Positions 40,904 to 50,765 of a stretch of 64,000 bases of DNA are shown here, one piece after another. Each line of letters starts with the position of its first letter. Position 1 is the stretch's first letter. The stretch comes from Desulfocucumis sp964643075 (GTDB taxonomy: Bacteria; Bacillota; Desulfotomaculia; Desulfotomaculales; Desulfocucumaceae): NCBI GenBank assembly GCA_964643075.1, contig CAZXQO010000003.1:108571-172570 (forward strand), in the 5' to 3' direction. The notes under the pieces were generated by a model that worked only from the letters and a program-made list of their open reading frames with translations, was not told where the DNA came from and did not search any database. The translations under genes and the position numbers were made by a program.

Positions 40904-43645
40904 TTATATTTTAATATACATAATTCTCTGCCCAACCCTGGATCGCAGCCACCTTAATATAGGTCCCGAAATTATTGGTAAGACGCATACGGCCAGTATA
41001 GTTCCCCAGTGCGCCGGACCCAGCGGCACTGTATGGAAAATGTCCTGCAAGAAGGGCAGGTAGGTAACCGAAAGCTGCAGTATTATTACAGCAATTAAAG
41101 ATGCTGCTAGAGCCGGATTGTTGGCGGGCAAAAATTCCCTTTTATTATAATATTCATACCTGAAGCTGAAAGCGTAAAACATTTGCAAAAATATAATGGT
41201 ATTCAGTGCCGTCGTTCCGGCCAGATCCTGCCCGCCGCGCAGCAGCAACAAGAATGTTGCCAATGAAGCAGTTGCAGCAACGACTCCCCCGGCCATTACG
41301 CTCCGGAGCATACCGGCGGAAAAAATTTTTTCCTGGAAATGTCCCGGCGCCCTGAACATAACATTTCTATCCGGCGGCTCCATCCCAAGGGCCAGTACCG
41401 GCAGCCCCCCGGCCAGCAGCCCCGCCCACAGCACCTGCAACGGCGAAAGGGGGAGGGTAAAACCTGCCGCCAGGGCAGCAGACATCAGCAACAGCAAGCT
41501 TACACAAAAGGAAAGCAGATAGCGCAGGATTGTCCTGATATTGTCGCATATTCCTCTGGCTTCCCGAAGGGCATCAATAAAACCGCTAAAATTATTACCC
41601 GTAAACAGTATAGCTGAAACATTCTTCAATGCCGCCGCCCCGTTATTTTCCATAGCTACGCTGACATCCGCTTCCTTTAAGGCCGTAATATCCCCAATAC
41701 CCTTCCCGGTTACAGCCACCACATGCCCGGACTGCTTTAATATTCGGATTAGACGTTGCTTCTGTTGCGGCTCAATCCGGGCAAATATTCTGATACTCTC
41801 TATCTCCCGGGCTAACTCATCGTCGGTCATCCCGGCCAGTTGATTACCGTTGATGATTCTGTCCTGTGGACCCAGCAGTCCGGCCTCCATCGCCAGCGAG
41901 CGGGCGGTGAGCTGATGCTCCCCGGTTATCATAATCACCTTGATGCCAGCCCGCCTGAGACCATGCATGATGTCAACGGCCGCAGGCTCCAGGTTATCGC
42001 TGATGGCAGCCAAACCCAGAAAAATCATATGTTTCTCCACGTTTTCTGCAGTATAATCGTTAACTTCCGGGGACAGCTTACGGTAAGCCAGTGCCATAAC
42101 CCTGAAAGGCCGGGCCGCCAGTCCGGCAATTTGGTCCAGCAACTCCTCTTTGTCGTCCGTTGTCATGAAGGCAGGAGAACCTTCCTTGTACAAGTGGGTA
42201 CATAATTCCACCAACTCCTCCGGGGCGCCTTTGGTATAGGCCACCATGCCGCCGCGGGAGGCCTGGTAAATAATGGTCATGCGCTTTCTGCAGGAATCAA
42301 AAGGTATTTCCCGCAGCCTGCTTTCCTTTTTCTCCAGCCTTTCCCGCCACACCCCACCCCTGGCGGCCATTACCAGCAAAGCGCCCTCGGTGGGATCTCC
42401 CTGTATGCCCCACTGCCTTAGGGTCTTTACTTTGCCGATATCCCGGAAGAAGCCTCCCACGGTTATATCACCCCTGGTCAATAGAGCATTATTACACAGG
42501 GCGGCTGTTTTTAAGAAAAGACTTAGCCCCGGATCATTCTTGTCACCCTGATAATCAAAACTGCCTTTGGGATCGTAACCATCCCCTTTTATTTCCACCT
42601 CTTTACCACCCACCAGCGCCCGCACCACCGACATCCTGTTTTCGGTTAAAATACCGGTTTTATTGGGGCAGACCAGGGTTACGCAGGCCAGCTTTTCCAC
42701 TACGGATGGGTCGCGGATCACCGCATGCCGCCGGTTTATCCTCTGCATGCCCAGGGCCAGGGAAAAACTTGCTATCGCCGGAAGCCCCCCGGGAACAGCG
42801 ACAACGGCCAGGCTAATACCGGCCAGCAGCATCTGGTTAAGGGGTTCCCCTTGATAAACTCCGAGTATTACTACCAGCAGGCAAATAAACAGTCCGGCGT
42901 TGAACAGCCGCGAACCTGCGACAGCCAGGGAATCCTGCAAACCAGCGCCATTCCCGCCAGCCTCCCCGCCAACCCCGGCAACAAGCCCCGCTTCCGTCAA
43001 CATACCTGTAGCCACCACTATACCCCTGCCGCTACCGCCTATAACAGTGCTACCCAGCAAAACCATATTCTCCCGACCCGTATTTCCGGCCGGATCGTCA
43101 GCGCTTACGACTGTAGATTTTTCGACAACTGCAGGACGGCCATTAAGGGCTGATTCTTCGACGAGCAGACTGCTTGTCCAGATTAACCGGATATCCGCCG
43201 GAACCGGGCCGCCCCGCTCCAGTACAACCAGATCACCCGGTACCAGATTTTTAGCAGGTATTCTTTTTTTCTGGCCTCCCCGGATGGCTATGGCTTCCGG
43301 AGTTATCATGCCCTTTGACCGTTCTATTGCTCTTTCGGTGCGATATTCCTGAATAAACCCAACCAATGCGTTAATCAGGGCGATTATTATTATTGCCCCC
43401 GCCCCGCCGGAATCCCCCAGAAATCCTATGGCAGTCGCCGCTATTAGCAGCACCAGGAGCTTGAAATCCCTGAACTGGCCTATTAATACACTCCCTGCGG
43501 ATACCGGCGCCTCCCTGACCAGTTCATTGGTCCCGAATCTGGCCAGCCTTTCAACGGCCTCCCTTTCTTCCAGTCCCCTGCCCGGATCGGAGCGAAAGAC
43601 CTCCAGTACTTCCTGATCGCTCATGAGATGCCATTTTCCGGCCAT
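40904..43645 (-). CDS. Full-length P-type cation ATPase homologue lacking catalytic residues
   Basis: 913 residues with the layout of PMCA/SERCA-like P2 ATPases: N-terminal cation-ATPase domain, about ten membrane helices, N domain with KGAPEELVELC and GDPTEGALLV intact. The catalytic motifs are altered. Phosphorylation motif DKTGT is NKTGI (Asn codon at 42662-42664), the actuator TGES is NGRP, TGDGVND is TGKGIGD, and PEGLP is PGGLP. The enzyme should therefore not form a phosphoenzyme or pump by the usual cycle. Yet the reading frame is intact, so it may be a regulatory or scaffolding pseudo-ATPase, or recently inactivated. No transported ion can be inferred. Confidence 0.88.
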   Translation of the reverse strand: MAGKWHLMSDQEVLEVFRSDPGRGLEEREAVERLARFGTNELVREAPVSAGSVLIGQFRDFKLLVLLIAATAIGFLGDSGGAGAIIIIALINALVGFIQEYRTERAIERSKGMITPEAIAIRGGQKKRIPAKNLVPGDLVVLERGGPVPADIRLIWTSSLLVEESALNGRPAVVEKSTVVSADDPAGNTGRENMVLLGSTVIGGSGRGIVVATGMLTEAGLVAGVGGEAGGNGAGLQDSLAVAGSRLFNAGLFICLLVVILGVYQGEPLNQMLLAGISLAVVAVPGGLPAIASFSLALGMQRINRRHAVIRDPSVVEKLACVTLVCPNKTGILTENRMSVVRALVGGKEVEIKGDGYDPKGSFDYQGDKNDPGLSLFLKTAALCNNALLTRGDITVGGFFRDIGKVKTLRQWGIQGDPTEGALLVMAARGGVWRERLEKKESRLREIPFDSCRKRMTIIYQASRGGMVAYTKGAPEELVELCTHLYKEGSPAFMTTDDKEELLDQIAGLAARPFRVMALAYRKLSPEVNDYTAENVEKHMIFLGLAAISDNLEPAAVDIMHGLRRAGIKVIMITGEHQLTARSLAMEAGLLGPQDRIINGNQLAGMTDDELAREIESIRIFARIEPQQKQRLIRILKQSGHVVAVTGKGIGDITALKEADVSVAMENNGAAALKNVSAILFTGNNFSGFIDALREARGICDNIRTILRYLLSFCVSLLLLMSAALAAGFTLPLSPLQVLWAGLLAGGLPVLALGMEPPDRNVMFRAPGHFQEKIFSAGMLRSVMAGGVVAATASLATFLLLLRGGQDLAGTTALNTIIFLQMFYAFSFRYEYYNKREFLPANNPALAASLIAVIILQLSVTYLPFLQDIFHTVPLGPAHWGTILAVCVLPIISGPILRWLRSRVGQRIMYIKI

Positions 43646-43789
43646 CACCAGCCCCCCTTGAAAAACTATATGCTTTATTAATTAATATGTAGGGTTTCTG
43701 GAAAAAATAACCTAATTTGTTTGTGCTCATAAGCGGGAAGAGATTATTTGTGGCTGTTATACCCTGTATGCCGTGTCATCCCGGGCAGC

Positions 43790-44026
43790 ATGAGATATTC
43801 AAGAAATCAGGCATTACAAATTACATGTCTCTATTATTATGATCTGGGCAGGAAGAGAGGTTCATTAGTCAGTAAAAGAGATTTAACAGACAAAATCAGA
43901 AAGGTATGGCAAATCGCGGACATGGTAGAGTACGTTGGAAAGTCTTCAAACTGTAGGGATAATAAGGTCCGTAATGAGTTGATAAAAAAACTATTGGTGC
44001 GCCTGTCCTTGAATTGTCAAAGCTGA
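43790..44026 (+). CDS. Possible small hypothetical protein
   Basis: A 78-codon frame from ATG 43790 (MRYSRNQALQITCLYYY... RKRGSLVSKRDLTDKIRKVW), with no clear ribosome site and no recognised family. The basic composition resembles a fragment of a DNA-binding or transposon gene. It may be non-coding. The rest of 43649-44055 shows nothing further. Confidence 0.25.
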   Translation: MRYSRNQALQITCLYYYDLGRKRGSLVSKRDLTDKIRKVWQIADMVEYVGKSSNCRDNKVRNELIKKLLVRLSLNCQS

Positions 44027-44055
44027 TGGGGATTAGTAAAGATTATTATTAGAGC

Positions 44056-44095
44056 ATAAATGCGACAGGGGAGAACCATCCCTTGTCGCATTTAT
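44056..44095. terminator. Hairpin terminator downstream of the SLH gene
   Basis: ATAAATGCGACA / TGTCGCATTTAT stem, 12 bp, with GGG/CCC extending the inner part. On the minus strand it lies 16 bases after the stop codon of the SLH protein. Confidence 0.7.
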
Positions 44096-44110
44096 CGGCA
44101 ATAGCAATGA

Positions 44111-46015
44111 TTAACTAATCACTTTTAGGGTATAAACAGTGCTGCTACCTATCTTTTTAAAGAAAATTTCCTTTCCGGACAAATCCGCTAATGTTGCGTT
44201 ATTCCAATTAACGCCTGGCATACTTATCAAAACTACAATATTGTTTATAATGGCATTTCTTCCAGCTACGGTGGCAACGCTTTCAAAATTGCTGTTGTCG
44301 GTGCTGACTGATGCCGGGAGCTCACCGATTGTGTTACTAATAAAATTAGTTATGCCTATTGTAGCCAGAAGAGTACCTCCCTGCCCAGTCTTAATTTTTG
44401 CAGTAACAGTGGTTCCGTTTGTATCTATTGTTACGTAATCATTGGGTACGATGCCAGGATTAGTGCCCAGGTTAATTTCAAGCGAAACAGCGCTTGAAGA
44501 ATATCCTGTACAAGCCAGCGTTCCGTTAACAGTAACACTTGAACCGAAAACTGCTCTCAGTGTCCCCACGGATATGCTTGTTTTATTGATACTGAGCAAC
44601 TGCGATATCCCAATGCTACCGATATTTGATAGGGTTTTCGATACTGGAACAGTAGCAAACTTATCTGAATCGACAGATGTGGTGGTTAATGTACTGCCTG
44701 CCGGAGCAGTTATGCTGACATCTGTGATTAGCGCAGAGTCAGGGTATTCAGTTGTATTTGACAGATCAATGGTACCGCTCAGCCCGTTACTGGAAAGTGT
44801 ACCTGATTTAGGGGAAACACCACCTGCGCCATATCCGCTAAGTGTGGCAGAAATAGCAGTTGCCTTAACTGCGGCGGTAGTGCTGTTGCTGCCACCGCCT
44901 CCACCGCCGCCGCCGCCGGAGCCACCAAATCTCAGTATTCCCAGTAAATGAACCCCCGTGCTACCACTGTCAATACCGGTAATTGGATTATACCCACTGC
45001 CGGCGCTTATGGTGTATATCATAGCCGGCAATACTGTGATCGTGAAGTTGCCGTCCTTGTCCGTGACAATTATAAACCCTGGATTAGTGGTGAAAGTCAG
45101 CGTAGTATCCTTCATGGCGCTGCTGCTATTGTCAACAGCATTGCCTTTAAGAACACTGCCTTCGGCTAAAGTAATGTCCTTGACTAACTTATCCGTTACA
45201 ACAAGATTACCGACGTAAGCTACGTAATTGTCTTTGACGGCGGTAATATCGTACGCTCCCGCATCTACAGCAAATACATATTCCCCTTTGCTATCGGTTG
45301 TGGTCTCTTTAATCACTGTGTATTTGCCTTTTTCAAAGAGCTTGAGAACCGCGCCCTCCACCGCTTTGTCGTCGATGTAAACATGGCCCGTTATGCCTTT
45401 TTCTTCCGGTTCAACTGGTAGTAAAGCTAGAGCATTATCCAGCATGACCAGTGTTTCCGCCCTTGTGATCATGCCGAAAGGCCTGAATGTAGCATCAGGA
45501 TATCCATTCATAACCTTTTTCGCCGCCACGGAATATACAGCGTCTCTGGCCCATTGGGAAATGCTATCCGCATCTTTAAAATAAACCTGTGCTGACGTCT
45601 TTTCCAGTTTTAGCAATCTGAACACAATTGAAGCAGCTTCCTGGCGGGTTACAGGGTCGTTAGGTCTAAAAGTACCATCCTCATAGCCAGAAATATACCC
45701 TGCGGCCTGGGCAGCTGCTACTTCTTTGTAAAACCAGTCTGAAGCCTCAACATCTTTAAAAGTACTTGTGGAGGCAGAGTTTTGTTTACCGAAGGCCCTG
45801 TTGACCAGTGATACAAACTCCGCCCTGGATATTGTATTGTCCGGCCTAAATGTGTTATCGGGATAGCCGCTGGCCAAGCCCTTGCCCACCCATTTTTCTA
45901 TTTGCGGCTTTGCCCAGTGGTTGTTTGTGTCAACCAATGAAGAGGCAAAGGCCAGTCCGGTAAAACAAAAAATCAGGCATGCTATAATTGCTAATGTAAG
46001 CAACTTATACCTCAT
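44111..46015 (-). CDS. SLH-domain surface protein
   Basis: 634 residues from ATG 46015: signal peptide (ending GLAFA), then three SLH repeats (NNHWAKPQIEKWVGKGLASGYPDNTFRPDNTISRAEFV, FKDVEASDWFYKEV...GYEDGTFRPNDPVTRQEA, WARDAVYSVAAKKVMNGYPDATFRP) that bind pyruvylated wall polymer. Two carboxypeptidase-regulatory-like beta domains follow (ITGHVYIDDKAVEGAVLKLF; VLKGNAVDNSS), then a run of about ten glycines and a 230-residue Ser/Thr-rich C-terminal part. It is a likely S-layer or surface-exposed protein. An open frame to 46168 upstream has no signal and is rejected. Confidence 0.88.
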   Translation of the reverse strand: MRYKLLTLAIIACLIFCFTGLAFASSLVDTNNHWAKPQIEKWVGKGLASGYPDNTFRPDNTISRAEFVSLVNRAFGKQNSASTSTFKDVEASDWFYKEVAAAQAAGYISGYEDGTFRPNDPVTRQEAASIVFRLLKLEKTSAQVYFKDADSISQWARDAVYSVAAKKVMNGYPDATFRPFGMITRAETLVMLDNALALLPVEPEEKGITGHVYIDDKAVEGAVLKLFEKGKYTVIKETTTDSKGEYVFAVDAGAYDITAVKDNYVAYVGNLVVTDKLVKDITLAEGSVLKGNAVDNSSSAMKDTTLTFTTNPGFIIVTDKDGNFTITVLPAMIYTISAGSGYNPITGIDSGSTGVHLLGILRFGGSGGGGGGGGGSNSTTAAVKATAISATLSGYGAGGVSPKSGTLSSNGLSGTIDLSNTTEYPDSALITDVSITAPAGSTLTTTSVDSDKFATVPVSKTLSNIGSIGISQLLSINKTSISVGTLRAVFGSSVTVNGTLACTGYSSSAVSLEINLGTNPGIVPNDYVTIDTNGTTVTAKIKTGQGGTLLATIGITNFISNTIGELPASVSTDNSNFESVATVAGRNAIINNIVVLISMPGVNWNNATLADLSGKEIFFKKIGSSTVYTLKVIS

Positions 46016-46251
46016 ACCGCATAATACCACCTTTCCTAAATTAATAACAATAAATAAAGTTATCCCTCCTTCTACAAGTTTATCAACAACCACATTAATC
46101 AGCATTGAACGACGAACCATAAATATAAGATGCTGCTTAATAGTGCATCTCATTAATAGTTCGAACATATATTAAACTAGTAGCACACTTTCTAAAGTTA
46201 CAAAACAATATAATATGTTTATCAGATTATATTGTTTACCATATAGAAACA

Positions 46252-46557
46252 TTATAGAAACATTTGAATTTGATTTGACATCTTGCCGTTTATTTCTGAC
46301 TTAATCATCTTAGCAATTTTTTTTTCCAGCAACATCCATCCATGGTATGATTCAGCAGATGATTTGACTATCACCAGTTCATTACAGCCGTTGATCAGAA
46401 ATTCATATACATCTGCGGAATGATCTATAGAAAAAAAGTGAGTGAAAAATTTCATTAAAGGAAGGATACTTGGTACCTGAGAAAGATGACGGACGCATCT
46501 GAGCGATGTAATAGTTTGGTTAATGAACCCGTTAATTTGTGGTAATTGCCTTGACAA
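46252..46557 (-). CDS. Possible hypothetical protein
   Basis: A 101-codon frame on the minus strand, starting at a TTG without a clear ribosome site. It includes SIDHSADVYEFLINGCNELVIVKS and a lysine-rich end. Not recognised; AT-rich, possibly non-coding or a remnant. The surrounding 46016-46733 shows no other gene. Confidence 0.3.
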   Translation of the reverse strand: MSRQLPQINGFINQTITSLRCVRHLSQVPSILPLMKFFTHFFSIDHSADVYEFLINGCNELVIVKSSAESYHGWMLLEKKIAKMIKSEINGKMSNQIQMFL

Positions 46558-46733
46558 AAAAAGGCTACAATTTAACTGACTCCTTTAAAGTTGAAATAAT
46601 GAAATTGTTAGACCTGCAGCATATACATATTTTTCCTGCAAATTATACATAATACAAGCGAAATAAAGCTTGATGAAAAGAAAATTAAAGGATATATTCA
46701 AAATACGGATAATATAGAATTATACAAAAATAG

Positions 46734-46764
46734 GCCAGACGACCCGGGAACAAACGTCTGGCCG
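46734..46764 (+). promoter_or_regulatory. Strong hairpin in the nifJ leader
   Basis: GGCCAGACG / CGTCTGGCC, 9 bp and GC-rich, 62 bases before the start codon, without a T-tract. It may be an mRNA-stabilising 5' hairpin or an operator of dyad type. Confidence 0.5.
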
Positions 46765-46826
46765 GAATACTGGTAAAACAACTATAGAAAGATAAAAAAA
46801 CACAAACTGAAAGGAGAGTATCGTTA

Positions 46827-49800
46827 ATGGGTAAAGACAAAAAAACCATGGACGGCTGCAAAGCCGCGGCATATGTATCCTATGCCTTCACCGACTGTGC
46901 AGCAATTTTCCCCATTACCCCGTCATCCCCCATGGCGGAACATGTGGACGAATGGAGTTCCCAGGGCCAGAAAAACATCTTCGGACAAACAGTTAAAGTT
47001 GCTGAATTGCAATCGGAGGCCGGCGCCGCCGGCGCCCTGCACGGCTCACTGTCGGGAGGTGCCCTGACCACCACCTATACTGCTTCCCAGGGATTGCTGC
47101 TGATGATCCCCAACATGTATAAAATTGCCGGGGAACTGTTGCCTGCTGTAATTCATGTAACGGCCAGGGCTGTAGCAGGACATGCCCTGAGCATTTTCGG
47201 GGACCACAACGATGTTATGGCCTGCCGCCAGACAGGCTTTGCCATGCTGGCTTCCGGTAGCGTGCAGGAGGTAATGGATCTGGCCGGCGTTGCTCACTTG
47301 TCGGCGATCAAATCCAGCCTGCCCTTCCTTCATTTCTTTGATGGATTCAGGACATCCCACGAGATGCAAAAAATTGAGACTATTGATTATGAAGATTTAG
47401 CCGCACTAGTTGATTACGATGCCGTCAAGGCTTTTAAAAACAACGCCCTAAACCCGGAACACCCGAAGATCAAGGGTACCGCCCAGAACCCGGACATTTA
47501 CTTCCAGGCCAAGGAAGCATGCAACCCTTACTACCATCCGGTGCCCGATATCGTAGCGGAATACATGAAGGAAATCAGCAAAATAACCGGCAGGGAATAC
47601 AAGCCCTTTGACTATTACGGCGCCCAGGATGCCGAACATATCATCGTTGCCATGGGTTCGGTTTGCGATGTCGCTGAAGAAACAGTAGACTTCCTGATGG
47701 ACCGGGGCGAAAAGGTCGGCGTAATCAAAGTGCACCTTTACAGGCCTTTTTCAGCCAAATACTTTTTCGATGTGCTTCCTAAAACGGTTAAGAAAATTGC
47801 CGTGCTGGACCGCACTAAAGAACCGGGTTCCCTGGGCGAGCCGCTGTACGAAGATATCCGCACCATATTCTACGATGCCAATCTCAAGCCGGTAATCGTA
47901 GGCGGGCGCTACGGCCTGGGCTCCAAGGATGTTCTGCCTGCCGATATCAAGGCGGTATTCGACAACCTGAGCTCCGGCAATCCTAAAAACGGCTTTACCA
48001 TCGGCATTATTGACGACGTTACCAACCTGTCCCTGCCCCGGACCGAGGCCATTGACGCCACGCCGGAAGGAACCATTCAGTGCAAATTCTTCGGCCTGGG
48101 CTCCGACGGCACGGTGGGCGCCAACAAGCAGGCGGTGGAAATAATAGGAGACAATACCAATATGTACGCCCAGGCGTACTTCGCCTACGACTCCAAAAAG
48201 TCAGGCGGGATCACCATCTCCCACCTCCGCTTCGGCAAAAAACCGATTAAATCGCCATATTTGATTAACAGCGCCAATTTCATATCCTGCAGCAACCAGT
48301 CTTACGTCAATATGTATGATTTGCTGGCCGGACTTAAAGACGGCGGCACTTTCCTCCTGAACTGCGTCTGGACACCGGCCGAACTGGAAGAAAAAATGCC
48401 GGCCCATATGAAGAGATACCTGGCCGCCCACAAAATTAATTTCTACACCATAAATGCAGTGCAACTGGCCCAGGAACTGGGTCTGGGCAACCGTACCAAT
48501 ATGATCATGCAGTCGGCCTTCTTTAAGCTGGCCAACGTTATACCCATAGATGATGCTGTCGGCTATTTGAAAAACTCCATCAAGAAAGCTTACGGCAAAA
48601 AAGGCGAAAACATTGTCAATATGAACTATGCTTCAGTTGACAAAGGATTAACCGAACTGGTAAAGGTTGACATTCCTGCCTCCTGGGCCGACGCACCGGA
48701 CGAAGCAGCAGAGGTTAAAGATGTGCCTGACTTCATCAAAAATGTACTGCAGCCCATGAACAGGCTGGAAGGGGACAAACTGCCGGTCAGCACCTTTGCA
48801 AATGTAGCAGACGGGCACTTCCCCCTGGGCACATCAAGGTACGAAAAACGCGGTGTATCAGCCTTTGTTCCGCAGTGGAACAAGGAAAACTGTATTCAGT
48901 GCAACCAGTGCTCCTATGTATGTCCTCATGCTGTTATACGTCCTGTGCTTTTGAATGAAGAAGAAGCCGCTAAGGCTCCCGCAACTTTTGAAACCGTCCC
49001 CGCCACGGGCAAACAGCTGACAGGCCTGGCCTTCCGGATGCAGATCAGCACACTGGACTGTCTGGGCTGCGGCGTATGCGTGAATACCTGCCCGGCTAAA
49101 ACCAAGGCTCTTGAACTGAAACCATTTGAAACTCAGGTGGATGTTGAGACCCCGAACTGGGAATTCGCCATGTCCGTGCCCGTCAAGGACAATCTCTGGA
49201 ACCTCTATAGCGTCAAGGGCAGTCAGTTTGCCCAGCCGCTGCTGGAATTTTCCGGCGCCTGCGCGGGATGTGCGGAAACTCCATATGCCAAACTGATTAC
49301 CCAGTTATATGGTGACCGTATGGTTGTTTCCAACGCCACCGGCTGCTCTTCCATTTGGGGCGGCAGCGCGCCTGCCATGCCTTATTGCACCAACAGTGAG
49401 GGTAAGGGGCCGGCTTGGGCCAACTCCCTTTTTGAAGACAATGCTGAACACGGTTTTGGTCTGATGCTGGCCATGAAACAAAACAGAGACAAGCTGGCAA
49501 GTCTGATTCAGGAAGCCATGGCTGGTGACATCGCGTCTGCACTTAAAGAAGCCTTCCAGGAATGGCTTGACGGCAGGGACGATGCCGACGCATCCAAAGC
49601 TGCGACAGCCAAAATACAACCTCTGTTAAAGGGGCAAACCAATCCCCTGCTGGAAGAGATTAGCGGTAGAACTGATTTACTGATTAAAAAATCTGTATGG
49701 GTCTTTGGCGGCGACGGTTGGGCTTATGACATTGGTTACGGCGGTCTGGACCACGTTCTGGCATCAGGCGAGGATATCAACGTGTTTGTATTTGACACCG

Positions 49801-50327
49801 AAGTATACTCAAACACCGGCGGCCAATCTTCCAAGGCAACACCCACCGCGGCTATAGCTAAATTTGCCGCATCCGGCAAAAAGACGAAGAAGAAAGATCT
49901 GGGCAGAATGGCCATGACCTACGGCTACGTTTATGTGGCTCAGGTTGCCATGGGCGCGGATCAGAATCAAACTCTGAAGGCTATCAAGGAAGCAGAAGCA
50001 TACAAGGGTCCGTCCCTTATTATAGCCTACGCCCCGTGTATCAACCACGGCCTGAAAGCCGGCATGGATAAAAGCCAGATAGAAATGGACAAGGCCGTCA
50101 AAGCCGGATATTGGCACCTGTATCGGTTCAACCCGGAACTCAAGGAAAAAGCTTTCGTATTGGATTCCAAAGAGCCTTCCGGCAACTTCAAGGACTTCCT
50201 CATGGGTGAGGTGCGTTACGCCGCTCTTACGCAAACGTTCCCGGCCGATGCGGAAGCGCTATTTGAAAAAACAGAGCAGGACGCCAAGGAAAGATATGAA
50301 ATTTACAAAACCCTGGCTCAGGGATAA
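46827..50327 (+). CDS. nifJ: Pyruvate:ferredoxin (flavodoxin) oxidoreductase
   Basis: 1166 residues, the single-chain homodimeric form. Domain order: domain I (GCKAAAYVSYAFTDCAAIFPITPSSPMAEH), II-III (TSRYEKRGVSAFVPQW, gamma-like), a 2x[4Fe-4S] ferredoxin domain (CIQCNQCSYVCPHAVIRP and CLGCGVCVNTCPAKTKAL), then the TPP domain with a proximal cluster (SGACAGCAETPYAKLITQLYGDRM; GGDGWAYDIGYGG...NVFVFDTEVYSNTGGQSSKATPTAA). It converts pyruvate and CoA to acetyl-CoA, CO2 and reduced ferredoxin, central to anaerobic carbon flow. AAAGGAGAG precedes the ATG. It is preceded by a GC-rich hairpin and followed by a terminator, so it is monocistronic. Confidence 0.97.
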   Translation: MGKDKKTMDGCKAAAYVSYAFTDCAAIFPITPSSPMAEHVDEWSSQGQKNIFGQTVKVAELQSEAGAAGALHGSLSGGALTTTYTASQGLLLMIPNMYKIAGELLPAVIHVTARAVAGHALSIFGDHNDVMACRQTGFAMLASGSVQEVMDLAGVAHLSAIKSSLPFLHFFDGFRTSHEMQKIETIDYEDLAALVDYDAVKAFKNNALNPEHPKIKGTAQNPDIYFQAKEACNPYYHPVPDIVAEYMKEISKITGREYKPFDYYGAQDAEHIIVAMGSVCDVAEETVDFLMDRGEKVGVIKVHLYRPFSAKYFFDVLPKTVKKIAVLDRTKEPGSLGEPLYEDIRTIFYDANLKPVIVGGRYGLGSKDVLPADIKAVFDNLSSGNPKNGFTIGIIDDVTNLSLPRTEAIDATPEGTIQCKFFGLGSDGTVGANKQAVEIIGDNTNMYAQAYFAYDSKKSGGITISHLRFGKKPIKSPYLINSANFISCSNQSYVNMYDLLAGLKDGGTFLLNCVWTPAELEEKMPAHMKRYLAAHKINFYTINAVQLAQELGLGNRTNMIMQSAFFKLANVIPIDDAVGYLKNSIKKAYGKKGENIVNMNYASVDKGLTELVKVDIPASWADAPDEAAEVKDVPDFIKNVLQPMNRLEGDKLPVSTFANVADGHFPLGTSRYEKRGVSAFVPQWNKENCIQCNQCSYVCPHAVIRPVLLNEEEAAKAPATFETVPATGKQLTGLAFRMQISTLDCLGCGVCVNTCPAKTKALELKPFETQVDVETPNWEFAMSVPVKDNLWNLYSVKGSQFAQPLLEFSGACAGCAETPYAKLITQLYGDRMVVSNATGCSSIWGGSAPAMPYCTNSEGKGPAWANSLFEDNAEHGFGLMLAMKQNRDKLASLIQEAMAGDIASALKEAFQEWLDGRDDADASKAATAKIQPLLKGQTNPLLEEISGRTDLLIKKSVWVFGGDGWAYDIGYGGLDHVLASGEDINVFVFDTEVYSNTGGQSSKATPTAAIAKFAASGKKTKKKDLGRMAMTYGYVYVAQVAMGADQNQTLKAIKEAEAYKGPSLIIAYAPCINHGLKAGMDKSQIEMDKAVKAGYWHLYRFNPELKEKAFVLDSKEPSGNFKDFLMGEVRYAALTQTFPADAEALFEKTEQDAKERYEIYKTLAQG

Positions 50328-50349
50328 CACTAAGCAGACGAAGTGTCAA

Positions 50350-50380
50350 AAAACGGAGGGCAGTTGCCCTCCGTTTTTCA
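50350..50380 (+). terminator. nifJ terminator
   Basis: AAAACGGAGGGCA / TGCCCTCCGTTTTT with a short loop and T-run, 22 bases after the stop codon. Confidence 0.9.
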
Positions 50381-50576
50381 TCGTTTCGGAAAAAAACTAT
50401 CAATCCCTCAGTGAGCAAAGGTTTCTTTTTGAGGTAAAAAGAATCATTTTCAGGAGAAGCGACATAATTTATTCTATTTTCTTTTTGGCTACGATTATTT
50501 ACTCCGTGATATAAAATATAAAGAAAAACATAACTTATGTCGTGACATTAACAAAATGTGAGTTAATTATTATATA

Positions 50577-50610
50577 CCGGAAGCGTTATTACACGCCTCC
50601 GGTTTTTTTA
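50577..50610 (+). terminator. Second hairpin before ald
   Basis: CCGGAAGCGT / ACGCCTCCGG followed by seven T. It could be a second backup terminator or an attenuator for ald, whose start lies 156 bases downstream. The remaining gap 50381-50765 shows no gene. Confidence 0.75.
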
Positions 50611-50765
50611 CCCTTATTTCCAAACAGGCTAATAGTCGCACCGGGAGTAAAAACATCAAATCGACATAACACATATTTATTATCTGAAGAGAAAAAATCC
50701 GCTCTGTTAGACTGGAATAAAGGAAATAAGCGAACGATAAAAATGCTAAGGGAGGGGGATACACT

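Noticed and set aside
46551..46571. Promoter TTGACA with TACAAT
   Set aside because: The boxes are only 9 bases apart, which is too short for a sigma-A promoter.
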